A stretch of DNA of 64,000 nt, from assembly GCF_010093065.1 (NCBI RefSeq), contig NZ_CP048113.1, forward strand, positions 5,970,001 to 6,034,000. The letters are read 5' to 3'. This stretch comes from Chitinophaga agri (lineage in GTDB: Bacteria > Bacteroidota > Bacteroidia > Chitinophagales > Chitinophagaceae). Shown here piece by piece: positions 26,443 through 38,300 of this stretch. The notes beneath the pieces were generated by a model. The model saw only the letters and a list, made by a program, of their open reading frames with translations. It was not told where the DNA came from and did not search any database. A program made the translations under genes and the position numbers. The number at the start of each line of letters is the position of its first letter. Position 1 is the stretch's first letter.

Positions 26443-29400
26443 ATGAGACGGTACTTTACTAATTCTTTTTACAGGAGCTTGTTGTTCATAGCAGTAGGAC
26501 TGCTGGGTATACTGCCTGTTAAAGCCCAGGTTGATATTAAACTTGGCAACAGTACATCCGGCAGCGAGATCAGCTGGTATCCCTGTCCCCTGCAGGATTA
26601 TGAGCGGGGCGCCCGTGCACAGTATCTTTATCTGGCTTCAGACCTGCAGGCTGCGGGTATGGGCGCAGGTTCAATTAGTGCGCTGGGTTTTAATGTGCTT
26701 AACCTGCGTGGAATGGGCCTCGTAGAAAATTATGTAATAAAGGTAGGTTTCGTGACATTGAATAACCTGGATGAGACCAGGTGGGAAACTGTAACCACAC
26801 AGGTATATGGTCCTACCCATTATCAACCGGTAGCTGGTTATAATAAATTTCAGTTTAATGCCCCGCTTACCTGGAACGGATCTGATAATATCATTGTAGA
26901 GGTTTGTAATGGAGATCCGAATGGTGGTACCAGTAACGAAAACCCTGAAGTGGCTTTTACGACGATGATGCCTTATAAGGCTGCTCACACCTATAGAGGC
27001 GATGATGGCACTGAGTGTGGTACAACGGCTGTTTCTAATACCGGTGAACTGACCACCCGTCCTGATATCCTTTTTACGTGGACTGCGGCAGCTGCCTGTA
27101 CAGGCACACCGACAACTGGTACAGTGGTAGCTAATGCAGGTGAACTTTGTTCAACCGGTAAAGTGTATCTGTCTCTGAATGGTACAACACTTGCTTCTGG
27201 TCTTACTTTCCAATGGCAGTCTTCAGCTAACAATAATAGCTGGACAAATATCAGCGGTGGTTCTTTACCAAGTATCACGGTGTCTCAGACAGCGAGTACC
27301 TGGTACCGTTGTATAGTAACCTGTGCTTCTGGGAATGCGGCTACTTCAGCCAGTTTACAGGTGGCGACACCAGCTGCGGTGAGTGGCACATTTACCATTG
27401 ACAGCAGACTGGCAACCGGTGGTACTAATTTCCACTCTTTCGCTGATGCGATCAACTTTATCAGATGTGGTATTAATGGTAATGTAGTATTCAATGTAGC
27501 TGCCGGTTCAGGTCCTTACACCGAGCAGGTACAGATACCGGCTATCACCGGTGCATCCGCTACCAGCACGATCACTATTAATGGTAATGCTGAGATACTG
27601 CAATACCAGTCTTCCAATGTTAAAAAACAGTACACACTTGAGCTGAATGATGCAGATTATGTAACTATCAATAACCTGCATGTTAAAGCCGAATCAGTGG
27701 ACTGGTCTAAATATGGTATTCCTGTTCATCTAACCAATGATGCAGATAACAACACGATCAGCAACTGTGTCATTGACAACACTCTCACTACTTCAAATGA
27801 TCAGTATGGAGGTGCTGGTATAGCATTAACCGGAGGTCCTGCATTAACAGATGATGATGCCAAGTGTGATAACAATACACTTATTAATAACACTATCACC
27901 GGAGGTTTCTATGGTATCTCCCTGTTGGGCGGACAGTTTACTTCTGTAGCCGGCAATAAGGTGATCAATAATAAAATATACGATGTACACAATGCAGGTA
28001 TAAAACTGCAGGGTACATTCAATACATTGGTAGATGGTAATGAGGTTAGTAACCCGACCAGAACGACCCAGTGGTCATTCTTTGGTATTGAGCTGAGAGC
28101 ACTGAATACAAAAGCTGTTGTTAACGGTAACCGTTTACATAGTCCTTATAGCGCCATGCCAGGTTTTGAAAAACCTGCTGTTGGTATACAGGTAGATATG
28201 GTGGTGGCACTTACAACCCTGGAAAATAAAATTACCAATAACCTGATCTACGATATGAACAGCGGTGCAAATGTTACCGGTATTAACTGTTCCTATTCTA
28301 ATAACATCTGGTTCTATCATAACACGATCGTCCTGGATGGTGCTACTAAACCAGGTACGTATGAGACGAAAGGTTTCACGGCTGATAATGGCGCTGGTGG
28401 GCTGGAGTTTAAAAATAACCTGATCTACATCTCCAGGGCTGGCAACTTTAAAAAGTATGCCATGTATACAGATGGTGCTGGTGCTGGTCTCGTGTCCGAC
28501 AGAAACGCATTCTTTATTTCTCCTACCACTACAAACGCCTTCATCGGTTATGACGGCCAGGACGCTGCCACACTTGCACAATGGCAGAGTATATCAGGTC
28601 GCGAACAGGGATCAGTATTTGGTGATCCGTTGTTCGCAGATACTGCAACTGGTAATTTCAAACCACAGAACAGTGCGATCAATGATAAAGGTCTGTACGC
28701 AGACGTAGCCGTGGATATCACAGGTGCTACACGTAGTACTACAGCCCCTGATGCCGGTGCATATGAGTTCACTCCACCGGTATGTACTGCACCTCCGACG
28801 CCTGGTACGGCTACCGTATCAAAAGCGATCGTGTGTCAGAATACATCGGTAATGCTGGGGGCGAGCGGAAATTCTATTGGCATCGGTCAGACCTATCAGT
28901 GGCAGACTGCCGTTGCTCCTGCTGGTCCTTTCACTTCCATTGGTAATGTCCTGAGCAGCCCTGATACAACTATCACTGCTACTGCGACATTGTACTATCG
29001 CGTGGCTGTGACCTGTAGTGGTAACACCACCTACGCTACTCCGGTATTACTGACTGTCAATCCGGCAATGGCCCCTAATACATATACTATTAATAAGAAC
29101 GCCGCTGCTTCTGCGACTAACTTTACCAGCTTCACAGCTGCGGCAGATGCATTGTCCTGTGGTATCACCGGCCCGATAGTATTTAACGTAGTACCTGGTT
29201 CCGGTCCGTATAATGAACAATTGATTCTTGATACGATTAAAGGTTCTTCTGCGGTAAATACGGTCACTTTTAACGGTAATGGTAATACGATTGCTTATAG
29301 CTCTGATTTAACGACGGAGAGAGCCGTGGTTAAATTGCGTCATTCCGATCACGTAATTATCGATAGTCTGAATATCGACGCCAGCGGCCCTGGTGAATTT

Positions 29401-32400
29401 GGTTATGGCCTGCATATCATGGATCATGCAGACAGTAACATTGTACGTAGATGTACCATCCAGTTAAGCACCAATGAAAGCTGGGGTAAAACAACTGTAG
29501 TGATCAATGGTAGTGGCATGGAAGATGGCTCCAGTTACAATGCTTCTTATTGTGATGGTAATCTTATCGAGCAGAATAACATTATTGGTGGATATGTCGG
29601 TGTGACTTTATTTGGTAAGGAAGAATATCCGGTTGTCAATAACCGTATTGTAAATAATAATATAACTGACTTTGCGGAGAGTGCAATTTTCACACAAGGT
29701 ACACTCAATACAGTTATCTCTGGTAACAAGATCAGCCGTCCTACGCGTGACAACAACTTCAATGACTTCTACGGTATAAGGGTTGGATTCAGCGACGGAA
29801 TACTGATCGAGAATAACCGTATCTCTAATCCGTATGGTGGTAACAAAACTGTTTATGGTGGCTTTACCGGTATCTCTGTAGAACAAACCAGAGGTAAAGG
29901 CTGGAGCATTGTAAGTAACAATATCATTCATGCTACCGATGGTAGTGGTTCAAATGTAATAGGTGTCTATGGTGGATTTGCCAGCAAGACAGGTATCTAT
30001 CATAACACCATTGAAATTGAAAGTTCTCCGGAATCAGATGTCTATGGTTTCTCACTGGATGCAGGTTCAGATAGCGTTGCATTTAATAATAATATCGTTA
30101 GCATAAGAAGTGCAGGCAGCACCAGATTTGACAGGATCGGTGTGAGAGTGAGCGATATAAGCAATTCAGTACTGAGCACCCGCAATAACAATATCTATCT
30201 GGCAGCAACAGGCAGAGCCTATATTGCGAAGCTTGAACAGGCTACGGTAGCAAATATTGCTGATTGGCAGGCTAGTCCATTCGGTGCCGGTTCTATTAGC
30301 GTAGCGCCGATCTATGTAGATGCTACCAATGGTAATTATGCACCGGTGATCTCTCCATTTGATAATGCGGGTATACCAGTGGGTATAGCTAAAGATATTA
30401 TCGGCACTAACAGAAGTACTACTACTCCTGACCTGGGTGCATATGAGATCAATATTCCTGCATGTACTGCGCCTCCTACACCTGGTACTGCAACTGCTAC
30501 GCCTAACAGTGGTCTCTGTCTGGGTGATACAGTGAAACTCAACCTGACAGGTAACTCTCAGGGTGGTACCCAGACCTACCACTGGCAACATGCAAAAGCT
30601 GCTGCCGGTCCTTGGACCAGCTTCGGTGAATGGCAGTTTGTGCCAGATATGGTGACGCCAATGACATTTGAAAACTATTTCCGCTGTATAGTAGTATGTG
30701 GAACAGATACCACTTACTCTGCAGCCGTACAGGTGAATATGAACGCAGCATTCGCTGCTGGCCTTTATACGATCAATCCTGCTAAACCTGCCGGTGTGAC
30801 TAACTTCCAGTCTTTCACCAAAGCTGTAGAAGCCCTGGAATGTGGTATCGATGGTCCGGTTGTATTTGACGTAGCACCAGCTACTTATAATGAACATATC
30901 AGAATGCATGAAGTAGCGGGCGCAGGTCCTGACAGCAGGATTACCTTCCGCAGTGAGAATGGAAATGTAGCAGGTGTGGTGTTGACTTATAAATCTCCTT
31001 ATGACAGTAACTATATCGTTGCACTGGATAGTGCCAGCTATGTGACTTTCCAGGGTATTACCATGAAGTCAACTGATAACAACTACGGTAAAGTGATCGT
31101 GTTGTCAGGTACAACTTCTTATGATAGCATCCTCAATTGTAAACTCAGTGCGCCACGTCAGATCAACAGCAGCACAGATGTCGCTGTGATCATCGGTGAA
31201 AGCTACCTGGGTAAGAACATGGTGATCAAGGGTAACACGATTGAAAATGGTTCTGCAGGTGTATACCTCTATGGTATCGGTGATCAGAGCCAGTCTCTTG
31301 ACCACGTGATCGATAGTAATATCATCAATAACAGCTTCAAATGGGGTATCTATTCTCAGTATACCAGCCGTTTGCAGATGACCCGCAACATTATCAACCT
31401 GGACGGTGATATGAGCAGCACGGGTTATGGTATGTATGTGTTTGAGTCTGATACCGCATGGCAGATCAATCATAATACCATTAATATCCTGAATTCATTG
31501 TCTGGCGACAGGATCTATGGTATACAAGCAAGATGGGGTAATACAACTACCTACGCGCCGTTTGAGATCATCGGTAACAAGATCATTGCACTGACCAATA
31601 ACAAAGCATCTATTTACGGTTTACACACCGGAGATAACAGCAACTCAAACGTTATCAATAACGTGATAAGTGTGGTGACTGCTCATAAAACTGTATACGC
31701 ACTGTATGTAGATGGTGATAAGTCAGCTACTTACTATAACAATACAATCTATAACGGCTCTCCTGATCTGTCAGGTAAAACAACCAACATCACCGCCAGA
31801 TTCAGAGATGATGAAGGTAGCAGTGTGGTCGTGAGGAACAATATCTTCAGTCATGGTGCCGCAGGTATCGCGCTGGATATGGGCAGTGTAACAGGAGAAA
31901 ACACGGATTATAATCTGATCCACTCTTCAGGCGCTGTACTGGCATCCAGCAATTTGTATAAAGATGCTACCCTGGCTTCATGGGTAGGTCATACCGGACT
32001 GGATGTGCACTCTATTTTCTATAAACCAGCTATCAACCTGAATGACGGTAGCCCGATTGTGAATAGTAGTGACGTATGGGCCCTGAATGGTCGTGGTGTA
32101 CAGATGCCATGGAATAATCTGGATATCAATGATCAGGCAAGGTCTGTGACGCTACAGGATGGTGTGCCGGATCTGGGGGCATATGAATTTGTACCTACAT
32201 CGACACCTGCACTCCTGACCGCTGTACCAGCCACACCAGCCGCAGGCACTACTCAGCACTTCATGATGGGTTCTGACAGCGTAATGTCTATCTCATGGGC
32301 CGCAGGTGCACCAGTGCCGGCTACTGTGAATATCAGAAGATATACAGGAACAACGCCACCAAATGTATCTGCATCCGTGGAAAAAATGTACTTCTATAAT

Positions 32401-35364
32401 GATGTGGAAACAACAGGTTCCGGTACATATGACTTCTCCGTGAAGACATTCTACATGGACCCTTGGCAGGGCTTTGTGAGGTCACAGTCTCAGCTGGGAT
32501 TAGGAAGAACTGACGCAGCGGATAAATGGCTGGTAGGCGATAGCAGCAAAGTAGATGAGTTCAATAATTATATCACAGAACCTAAGTTGAGCTTCCTGGA
32601 TAAATTCACAGGTCTGGTGGATAGTGCAAGGGCCGTAGTGCCGGTTGTGATCCCGCCAGCAGATAGCTCAAACAGAGGAACGCGTTTCTGGGTGGCATAC
32701 GGTCACCATGAGTTCTTCCCGGGTGATAATGATCAGGACATGGTATTGTACCTGAGTGCACAGGAGGCTGCGGATGTAACTGTTAAAGTGAATGGTACAA
32801 ACTGGATCAAACATTATCATCTGGATGCAAATACTACATTATCTACAGACAGAATACCAAAGAATGGACTGGAAGATGCCCGTCTCGTAGCAGAAGGTCT
32901 GTTTGACAGAGGTATCAGTATCGAGAGTGATAAACCGATCGTAGCCTATGCGCATATCTATGGTGAACAGTCTTCCGGTGCAACCATGTTATTGCCGGTA
33001 GGTACCTACGGATATGAATATTATGCACTGGGTTACAACCAGGTGTATGGTGCCGGTGACTACTCATGGGCTTATGTGATCGCAGATCAACCGAATACAG
33101 TCGTAGAAATCACGCCTTCCGTGCCTACTGCTACTGGTCATCCCGCTAACGTACCATTTACAGTAACATTGAATAAAGGTGACGTATACCAGGTGTTAGG
33201 TGCAAGAGTAGACGACAGAACCGGATACGATATAACCGGAACAAGGTTCAAAGCAGTATCTAACTCCATCGGAAAATGTTATCCGATCGCTGTATTCTCA
33301 GGTAGTAGCCGTACAAGTGTAAGTTGTGATCCGTCTGGTAGTGGTGGAAACGGAGACAACATCATACAACAGTGTTTCCCTTCACAGGCATGGGGTAAAC
33401 GTTACCTGACCGCTCCGACATCTACAGACGAGGACCCTTCAAAGATGATGGGTAACGTATACAGGATTATGGTAAAAGATCCGGCAACGGTTGTGAAAGT
33501 GGATGGTACCGTACTGACAGGGCTTAATAAAGGACGTTTCTATCAGTATGTAAGTGAAGCACCTACTTACATCGAGGCAGATCAGCCAGTGATGGTTGCC
33601 CAGTATATGGCATCATGGGGCAGATGTTTTAATACCGGTGGCTATGGTGATCCTGAGATGATCTATCTCAGCCCGATCGAACAGGGTATTAACAAACTCG
33701 GTTTCTATCGTAATACGGAGGAAGGCATCCAGACAAACTATCTGACACTGATCATTCCAACAAATGGTGTGAGTAGTCTGAAGATCGATAACAGCACACT
33801 GGTAGACTATAAATATCCTCACCCTTCTTTACCGGGCTATACTGTGGTAGTAAAACGTTGGGATGCTACTCAGGCACAGACCTATGTAGAAAGTGACTCT
33901 GCCTTTACAGCGATCACTTACGGTCTGGGTGAAGATGAAAGCTACGGTTACAACGCCGGTACGCTGGTAAGAAACCTGAACACACGTACATCTATCTCCA
34001 ATGTGAATAATGGTACAGGTGCTTCGAATGATTACACCTGTGTGAACACGCCTTTCCGTTTCACATTTATCTCTACAACTACACCAGCTACATTACAATG
34101 GAACATCAGTAAAGTAAGCAACATTACGCCTGCAGCTGACGTGATCCAGAATGCACCGGTACCGGTTGATTCCTTTATCGCTAACGGTAAGAAATACTAC
34201 CGCTTCGCGATCGATGCAGACTACTCCTTCTCTCAGGCAGGTACTTATTATGTACCAGTTGTCATGCAGGATCCAACATTTGAAGGTTGTGATAATAAGA
34301 TAGAAACTTATCTGCCGGTAACAGTTATCGCGGCACCAAAGGTAGACTATACCACAGCTTTCAATGGTTGTGTAAGTGACTCAGTGCACTTCACAGGTGA
34401 GGGTAGCACGATCAATAGTACTACCATCAGCAAATGGAAATGGGAATTTGGTAACAGCGCTATCGACAGCATACAGTCTCCTGTATACCTGTATAGCACG
34501 GGCGGTACCTACACCGTAAAACTGAGCCTGGTAGCAGCAGATGGTTGTATCGCTGATACAGCGAAAGACCTGGAAGTGAAAGGACCAGCAGAAGGTATAC
34601 TGGTGAATGATTCTCTCACCGTATGTAGCGGTAGCAATATCAGTTTTGAAGTACAGAGCCCTGCGGCGGATGTAGTCTACAACTGGTACGATGCACCAAC
34701 AGGTGGTAATTTAATCACTACCAACAGTACACTGAGTGTTACCAATGTTACCGCTAACGCGAAGTACTACCTGGAAACAAATAAAGATGGTTGCGCTGCA
34801 CCTGTTCGTACAGAAGCAGAGGTGATCGTACTGCCACAGCTGACAGCACCAGTTGTTAAGCTGGACTCTACTGGTGTAAATGCCCTGCGCTTTACCTGGG
34901 ATGCAGTCGCTAATGCCACAGGATACCAGGTGTCGACAGATGGTCTGAACTGGATCACGCCTTCTTCCGGCAGCCAGGGACTGTCTCATACCATCACCGG
35001 TTTACAACCAGTACAGGAAGTGAAACTGTGGGTAAGAGCACTGGGTTGTGCGCCAATGGATGCGGGTCCGGTAACGGGTACTACATTGCTGGATGGCATC
35101 TATATCCCGAATGCTTTCACACCTAACGGAGATGCGGTGAATGATGACCTGAGAGTGTATGGTAGCATCGTGAAAGATCTGCACCTGATGATCTTCAACC
35201 AGTGGGGAGAGAAACTGTTCGAATCCGACGACCAGAACAGAGGATGGGATGGTAGCTACAAAGGCAAACCGCAGCCATCAGGTGTGTATATGTATGTATG
35301 CAGAATGAACCTCACAGATGGCACAACGGTAGAAAAGAAAGGAATCATCAACCTGATCAGATAA
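26443..35364 (+). CDS. Giant multidomain surface protein with T9SS type B CTD
   Basis: 2973 residues with a signal peptide ending near VKA. Residues 30-205 form a beta-rich domain. Three parallel beta-helix modules follow at about 312-775, 878-1335 and 1440-1913. Each is preceded by an Ig-like domain and closes on an APDAGAYEF-type motif; the later two Ig-like domains open with CTAPPTPGTAT. An IgGFN-binding-type module follows at about 2074-2520 (SNRGTRFWVAYGHH, YLSPIEQ). Then come a PKD domain (about 2633-2709), an Ig-like and a fibronectin III-like domain (to about 2870), and the type B sorting domain (2885-2973, YIPNAFTPNGDAVNDD). T9SS would export it to the surface. It is probably an adhesin or substrate-capturing protein. 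No frameshift is seen. Confidence 0.92.
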   Translation: MRRYFTNSFYRSLLFIAVGLLGILPVKAQVDIKLGNSTSGSEISWYPCPLQDYERGARAQYLYLASDLQAAGMGAGSISALGFNVLNLRGMGLVENYVIKVGFVTLNNLDETRWETVTTQVYGPTHYQPVAGYNKFQFNAPLTWNGSDNIIVEVCNGDPNGGTSNENPEVAFTTMMPYKAAHTYRGDDGTECGTTAVSNTGELTTRPDILFTWTAAAACTGTPTTGTVVANAGELCSTGKVYLSLNGTTLASGLTFQWQSSANNNSWTNISGGSLPSITVSQTASTWYRCIVTCASGNAATSASLQVATPAAVSGTFTIDSRLATGGTNFHSFADAINFIRCGINGNVVFNVAAGSGPYTEQVQIPAITGASATSTITINGNAEILQYQSSNVKKQYTLELNDADYVTINNLHVKAESVDWSKYGIPVHLTNDADNNTISNCVIDNTLTTSNDQYGGAGIALTGGPALTDDDAKCDNNTLINNTITGGFYGISLLGGQFTSVAGNKVINNKIYDVHNAGIKLQGTFNTLVDGNEVSNPTRTTQWSFFGIELRALNTKAVVNGNRLHSPYSAMPGFEKPAVGIQVDMVVALTTLENKITNNLIYDMNSGANVTGINCSYSNNIWFYHNTIVLDGATKPGTYETKGFTADNGAGGLEFKNNLIYISRAGNFKKYAMYTDGAGAGLVSDRNAFFISPTTTNAFIGYDGQDAATLAQWQSISGREQGSVFGDPLFADTATGNFKPQNSAINDKGLYADVAVDITGATRSTTAPDAGAYEFTPPVCTAPPTPGTATVSKAIVCQNTSVMLGASGNSIGIGQTYQWQTAVAPAGPFTSIGNVLSSPDTTITATATLYYRVAVTCSGNTTYATPVLLTVNPAMAPNTYTINKNAAASATNFTSFTAAADALSCGITGPIVFNVVPGSGPYNEQLILDTIKGSSAVNTVTFNGNGNTIAYSSDLTTERAVVKLRHSDHVIIDSLNIDASGPGEFGYGLHIMDHADSNIVRRCTIQLSTNESWGKTTVVINGSGMEDGSSYNASYCDGNLIEQNNIIGGYVGVTLFGKEEYPVVNNRIVNNNITDFAESAIFTQGTLNTVISGNKISRPTRDNNFNDFYGIRVGFSDGILIENNRISNPYGGNKTVYGGFTGISVEQTRGKGWSIVSNNIIHATDGSGSNVIGVYGGFASKTGIYHNTIEIESSPESDVYGFSLDAGSDSVAFNNNIVSIRSAGSTRFDRIGVRVSDISNSVLSTRNNNIYLAATGRAYIAKLEQATVANIADWQASPFGAGSISVAPIYVDATNGNYAPVISPFDNAGIPVGIAKDIIGTNRSTTTPDLGAYEINIPACTAPPTPGTATATPNSGLCLGDTVKLNLTGNSQGGTQTYHWQHAKAAAGPWTSFGEWQFVPDMVTPMTFENYFRCIVVCGTDTTYSAAVQVNMNAAFAAGLYTINPAKPAGVTNFQSFTKAVEALECGIDGPVVFDVAPATYNEHIRMHEVAGAGPDSRITFRSENGNVAGVVLTYKSPYDSNYIVALDSASYVTFQGITMKSTDNNYGKVIVLSGTTSYDSILNCKLSAPRQINSSTDVAVIIGESYLGKNMVIKGNTIENGSAGVYLYGIGDQSQSLDHVIDSNIINNSFKWGIYSQYTSRLQMTRNIINLDGDMSSTGYGMYVFESDTAWQINHNTINILNSLSGDRIYGIQARWGNTTTYAPFEIIGNKIIALTNNKASIYGLHTGDNSNSNVINNVISVVTAHKTVYALYVDGDKSATYYNNTIYNGSPDLSGKTTNITARFRDDEGSSVVVRNNIFSHGAAGIALDMGSVTGENTDYNLIHSSGAVLASSNLYKDATLASWVGHTGLDVHSIFYKPAINLNDGSPIVNSSDVWALNGRGVQMPWNNLDINDQARSVTLQDGVPDLGAYEFVPTSTPALLTAVPATPAAGTTQHFMMGSDSVMSISWAAGAPVPATVNIRRYTGTTPPNVSASVEKMYFYNDVETTGSGTYDFSVKTFYMDPWQGFVRSQSQLGLGRTDAADKWLVGDSSKVDEFNNYITEPKLSFLDKFTGLVDSARAVVPVVIPPADSSNRGTRFWVAYGHHEFFPGDNDQDMVLYLSAQEAADVTVKVNGTNWIKHYHLDANTTLSTDRIPKNGLEDARLVAEGLFDRGISIESDKPIVAYAHIYGEQSSGATMLLPVGTYGYEYYALGYNQVYGAGDYSWAYVIADQPNTVVEITPSVPTATGHPANVPFTVTLNKGDVYQVLGARVDDRTGYDITGTRFKAVSNSIGKCYPIAVFSGSSRTSVSCDPSGSGGNGDNIIQQCFPSQAWGKRYLTAPTSTDEDPSKMMGNVYRIMVKDPATVVKVDGTVLTGLNKGRFYQYVSEAPTYIEADQPVMVAQYMASWGRCFNTGGYGDPEMIYLSPIEQGINKLGFYRNTEEGIQTNYLTLIIPTNGVSSLKIDNSTLVDYKYPHPSLPGYTVVVKRWDATQAQTYVESDSAFTAITYGLGEDESYGYNAGTLVRNLNTRTSISNVNNGTGASNDYTCVNTPFRFTFISTTTPATLQWNISKVSNITPAADVIQNAPVPVDSFIANGKKYYRFAIDADYSFSQAGTYYVPVVMQDPTFEGCDNKIETYLPVTVIAAPKVDYTTAFNGCVSDSVHFTGEGSTINSTTISKWKWEFGNSAIDSIQSPVYLYSTGGTYTVKLSLVAADGCIADTAKDLEVKGPAEGILVNDSLTVCSGSNISFEVQSPAADVVYNWYDAPTGGNLITTNSTLSVTNVTANAKYYLETNKDGCAAPVRTEAEVIVLPQLTAPVVKLDSTGVNALRFTWDAVANATGYQVSTDGLNWITPSSGSQGLSHTITGLQPVQEVKLWVRALGCAPMDAGPVTGTTLLDGIYIPNAFTPNGDAVNDDLRVYGSIVKDLHLMIFNQWGEKLFESDDQNRGWDGSYKGKPQPSGVYMYVCRMNLTDGTTVEKKGIINLIR

Positions 35365-35366
35365 CC

Positions 35367-38300
35367 ATGACGACATTCGTAACCAACATTTTCAACAACA
35401 CGCAGGCAGCAATCCGTAAGGTCGCTGCTGCCTGCTTACTCACACTGTGCACCGTTAGCGTTATGGCGCAGGGACTGTCCAACAGAGGTAAGGAATTCTG
35501 GGTTGGTTATGGACACCATCAGTTTATGGAACCTGGTTTTACGAACAACCAGAACATGGTACTGTACCTCAGTGCGGAAGACGCAGCAACGGTAACAGTA
35601 AGTATTGATGGAACATCATGGACAAGAACATATAATATTCCTGCGAATAAGGTCATCGTCAGTGACCTTATTCCTAAAGCAGGATCAATAGACGCACGTT
35701 TATACTCTGTACCTCCCTCATACGGCGGTACCGGTGGCGAAGGCGTCTTCAGTAATAAAGGTATTCATATCGTAAGTGATGTGCCAATCGTTGCTTACGC
35801 ACATATTTATGGAAGTGTATCATCAGGAGCTACTATGCTGATGCCGGTAGCTACCTGGGGATACTCCTACATCTCATTAAATAGCCAGCAGAGCTTTGCA
35901 AATGACTGTTTTTCCTGGATGTATATCATCGCAAAGGAAGACAATACGATGGTTGAGGTTAACCCCTCTGAGTCGAGCCGTAACGGACGTCCTGCGAATG
36001 TTCCGTTTACGGTGACACTCAACAAAGGCGATATCTACCAGCTGGTAGGCGCCCCTCTTGGCGGTGGAAAAGGAAAGGAACTGACAGGTACGACTGTCCG
36101 CTCTATCGCCAATGCATCCGGTAAGTGTTTCCCCATAGCTGTATTTTCCGGCAGTAGCCGTACCAGTATTAATTGCCCGGGTAATACCGCGGGTACCAGC
36201 GGAGATAATAATATGCAACAGGTATTTCCCTATCAGGCATGGGGAAAGCGTTACCTGACAGCGCCCATCTCCGGCAGAGCAGCAGCCAGTTTTCAGACCA
36301 ACCCCTATAAGATAGTTGTGAAAGATCCTACCACTGTTGTAAAACGTAACGGTGTTGTGCTGACAGGTCTTTCAAAATCATGTTATGAATTTACCAGCAA
36401 TACGGCTGACTATATAGAAGCGGATAAACCTGTGCTGTTAGCACAATTCATGGCCTCTCAGGGAGGTTGCCCCAATACCACCGGTATCGGAGACCCTGAG
36501 ATGATCTATCTCAGTCCGATCGAGCAGGCCACTAAGAATGTGGCTTTCTACAGGAACAATGTGGAAAGGATAGAGGTCAACGGACTGTTACTCGTTATAC
36601 CGGATAACGGTATCCCTTCCCTGAAAATAGATGGCGATAATACGTTTGATCTGACTTATCCACATCCGAATCTGCCCGGTTATACAGTGATCATCAAACG
36701 TTGGCCAGCCGCGGCTGCACAGTGTACGGTAAAGAGTGATTCGGCTTTTAACGCCACCACTTATGGTTTAGGTGATTTTGAAAGCTATGGGTATAATGCC
36801 GGTACATTTATCAACAACCTGAATGCCATCGGACAGATACATAATGAAGCAGATACCTCCAAACCGATGCATGCTTTCACCTGTGTGAACACGCCATTGG
36901 AATTGTCTGTACTGCTGACTTATCAGCCTACCAAACTGGAATGGCAGCTAAGCAAGCTGGGAGCTAATATTACGCCTTCCGCAGATGTAATACAGAACGC
37001 GCCCGTTCCTGCTAAAACACTGCTTATTGAAAAGGTACAGTATTATCAGTTCAACTTGCCCAATACCTATAAATTCCCGAATGCAGGTTACTATGATGTA
37101 ACTGTATTATCATCTGCACCGCATATAGACAACTGTAATAATACAGAAGAAGTCAACTTCACCATCACCGTAAAAGGTAAACCTGATGCAATACCGGCCT
37201 ACACATTCCCTACAGCCTGTGTACTGGATACGGCTTATTTCGCTGGTAAGGATAGCAGTAACGGCTATAAACTGAATCAGTGGACATGGACATTACCAGG
37301 CGGTATTGTTGCTACAGCGCAGCAGACGGCACAACGACTACCTGTTGGTACGCCTACGGTCGGGTATGCAGTGACGACTGAAGATGGCTGTGTGGCAGAT
37401 ACGAGCTTTAACCTGACAGTATATAACAAGCCAGTAGCAGATTTCGCCGTGACACCTGCGGCAGTCTGCGCTGGAAGTACCGTCACCTTTAGTGACAGTG
37501 CCACCTATGCAGGGCCTGTGTCTGTAAATGAATGGTACTGGGACTTTGGCAATGGAGCAACTACTACCAATGGTACGAACGCTGCCACATCGGCCAGCTA
37601 TCCTGAACCTAAAACTTATACAGCAAAACATGTTGTAAAAGTCAGTGACCTGTGTGTGAGCGATACCCTAGACCAGAACATCACTGTATATGCTGCGCCG
37701 GTAGCTTCTTTTACGTTCCCGAACGACTGCATCGCGCAGGGGGAAGCTGTCGCCTTTACCAGTACAGCAACCACTCCCGACGGACAGGCTATTGCCTCCT
37801 ACACATGGGACTTCGGAGATGCTAATGCAACACCTGGTAATCCAAATACATCGACATTAAACAATCCTGTGCATACCTATACCTACTATGGTTCCTATAA
37901 AATCCGGCACAGTGTGACGACCGTAAACGGTTGTGTGAAAGACACGTTAGTAACGGCCATATTCAATGTGAAGCCAGCATTAACGTACTCAAGTATCCCA
38001 GCTGTTTGCGAAAGCGTAAAGGGGACTATCTCCATTGCGCTTGCCGGGGTTACGAATGGCGTGACCGGGGCCGGTATCTACCGGAGCCCGTATATTGATA
38101 CCGCCGGCAATTTTAGTCCGTCGGCCGCCGGAGCAGGAACCCATACGATCACGTATGTCTTTACCGCTGACAATGGATGTAAAGATTCTATCAGCACGAC
38201 AGTGACCGTATTACCCGCACCCGTACCTGATTTCGCTGTAACAGCGGATGTGTGTCTGGGTACACCGGTAACTATCACAGACCAGTCAACGGTAGCCACT

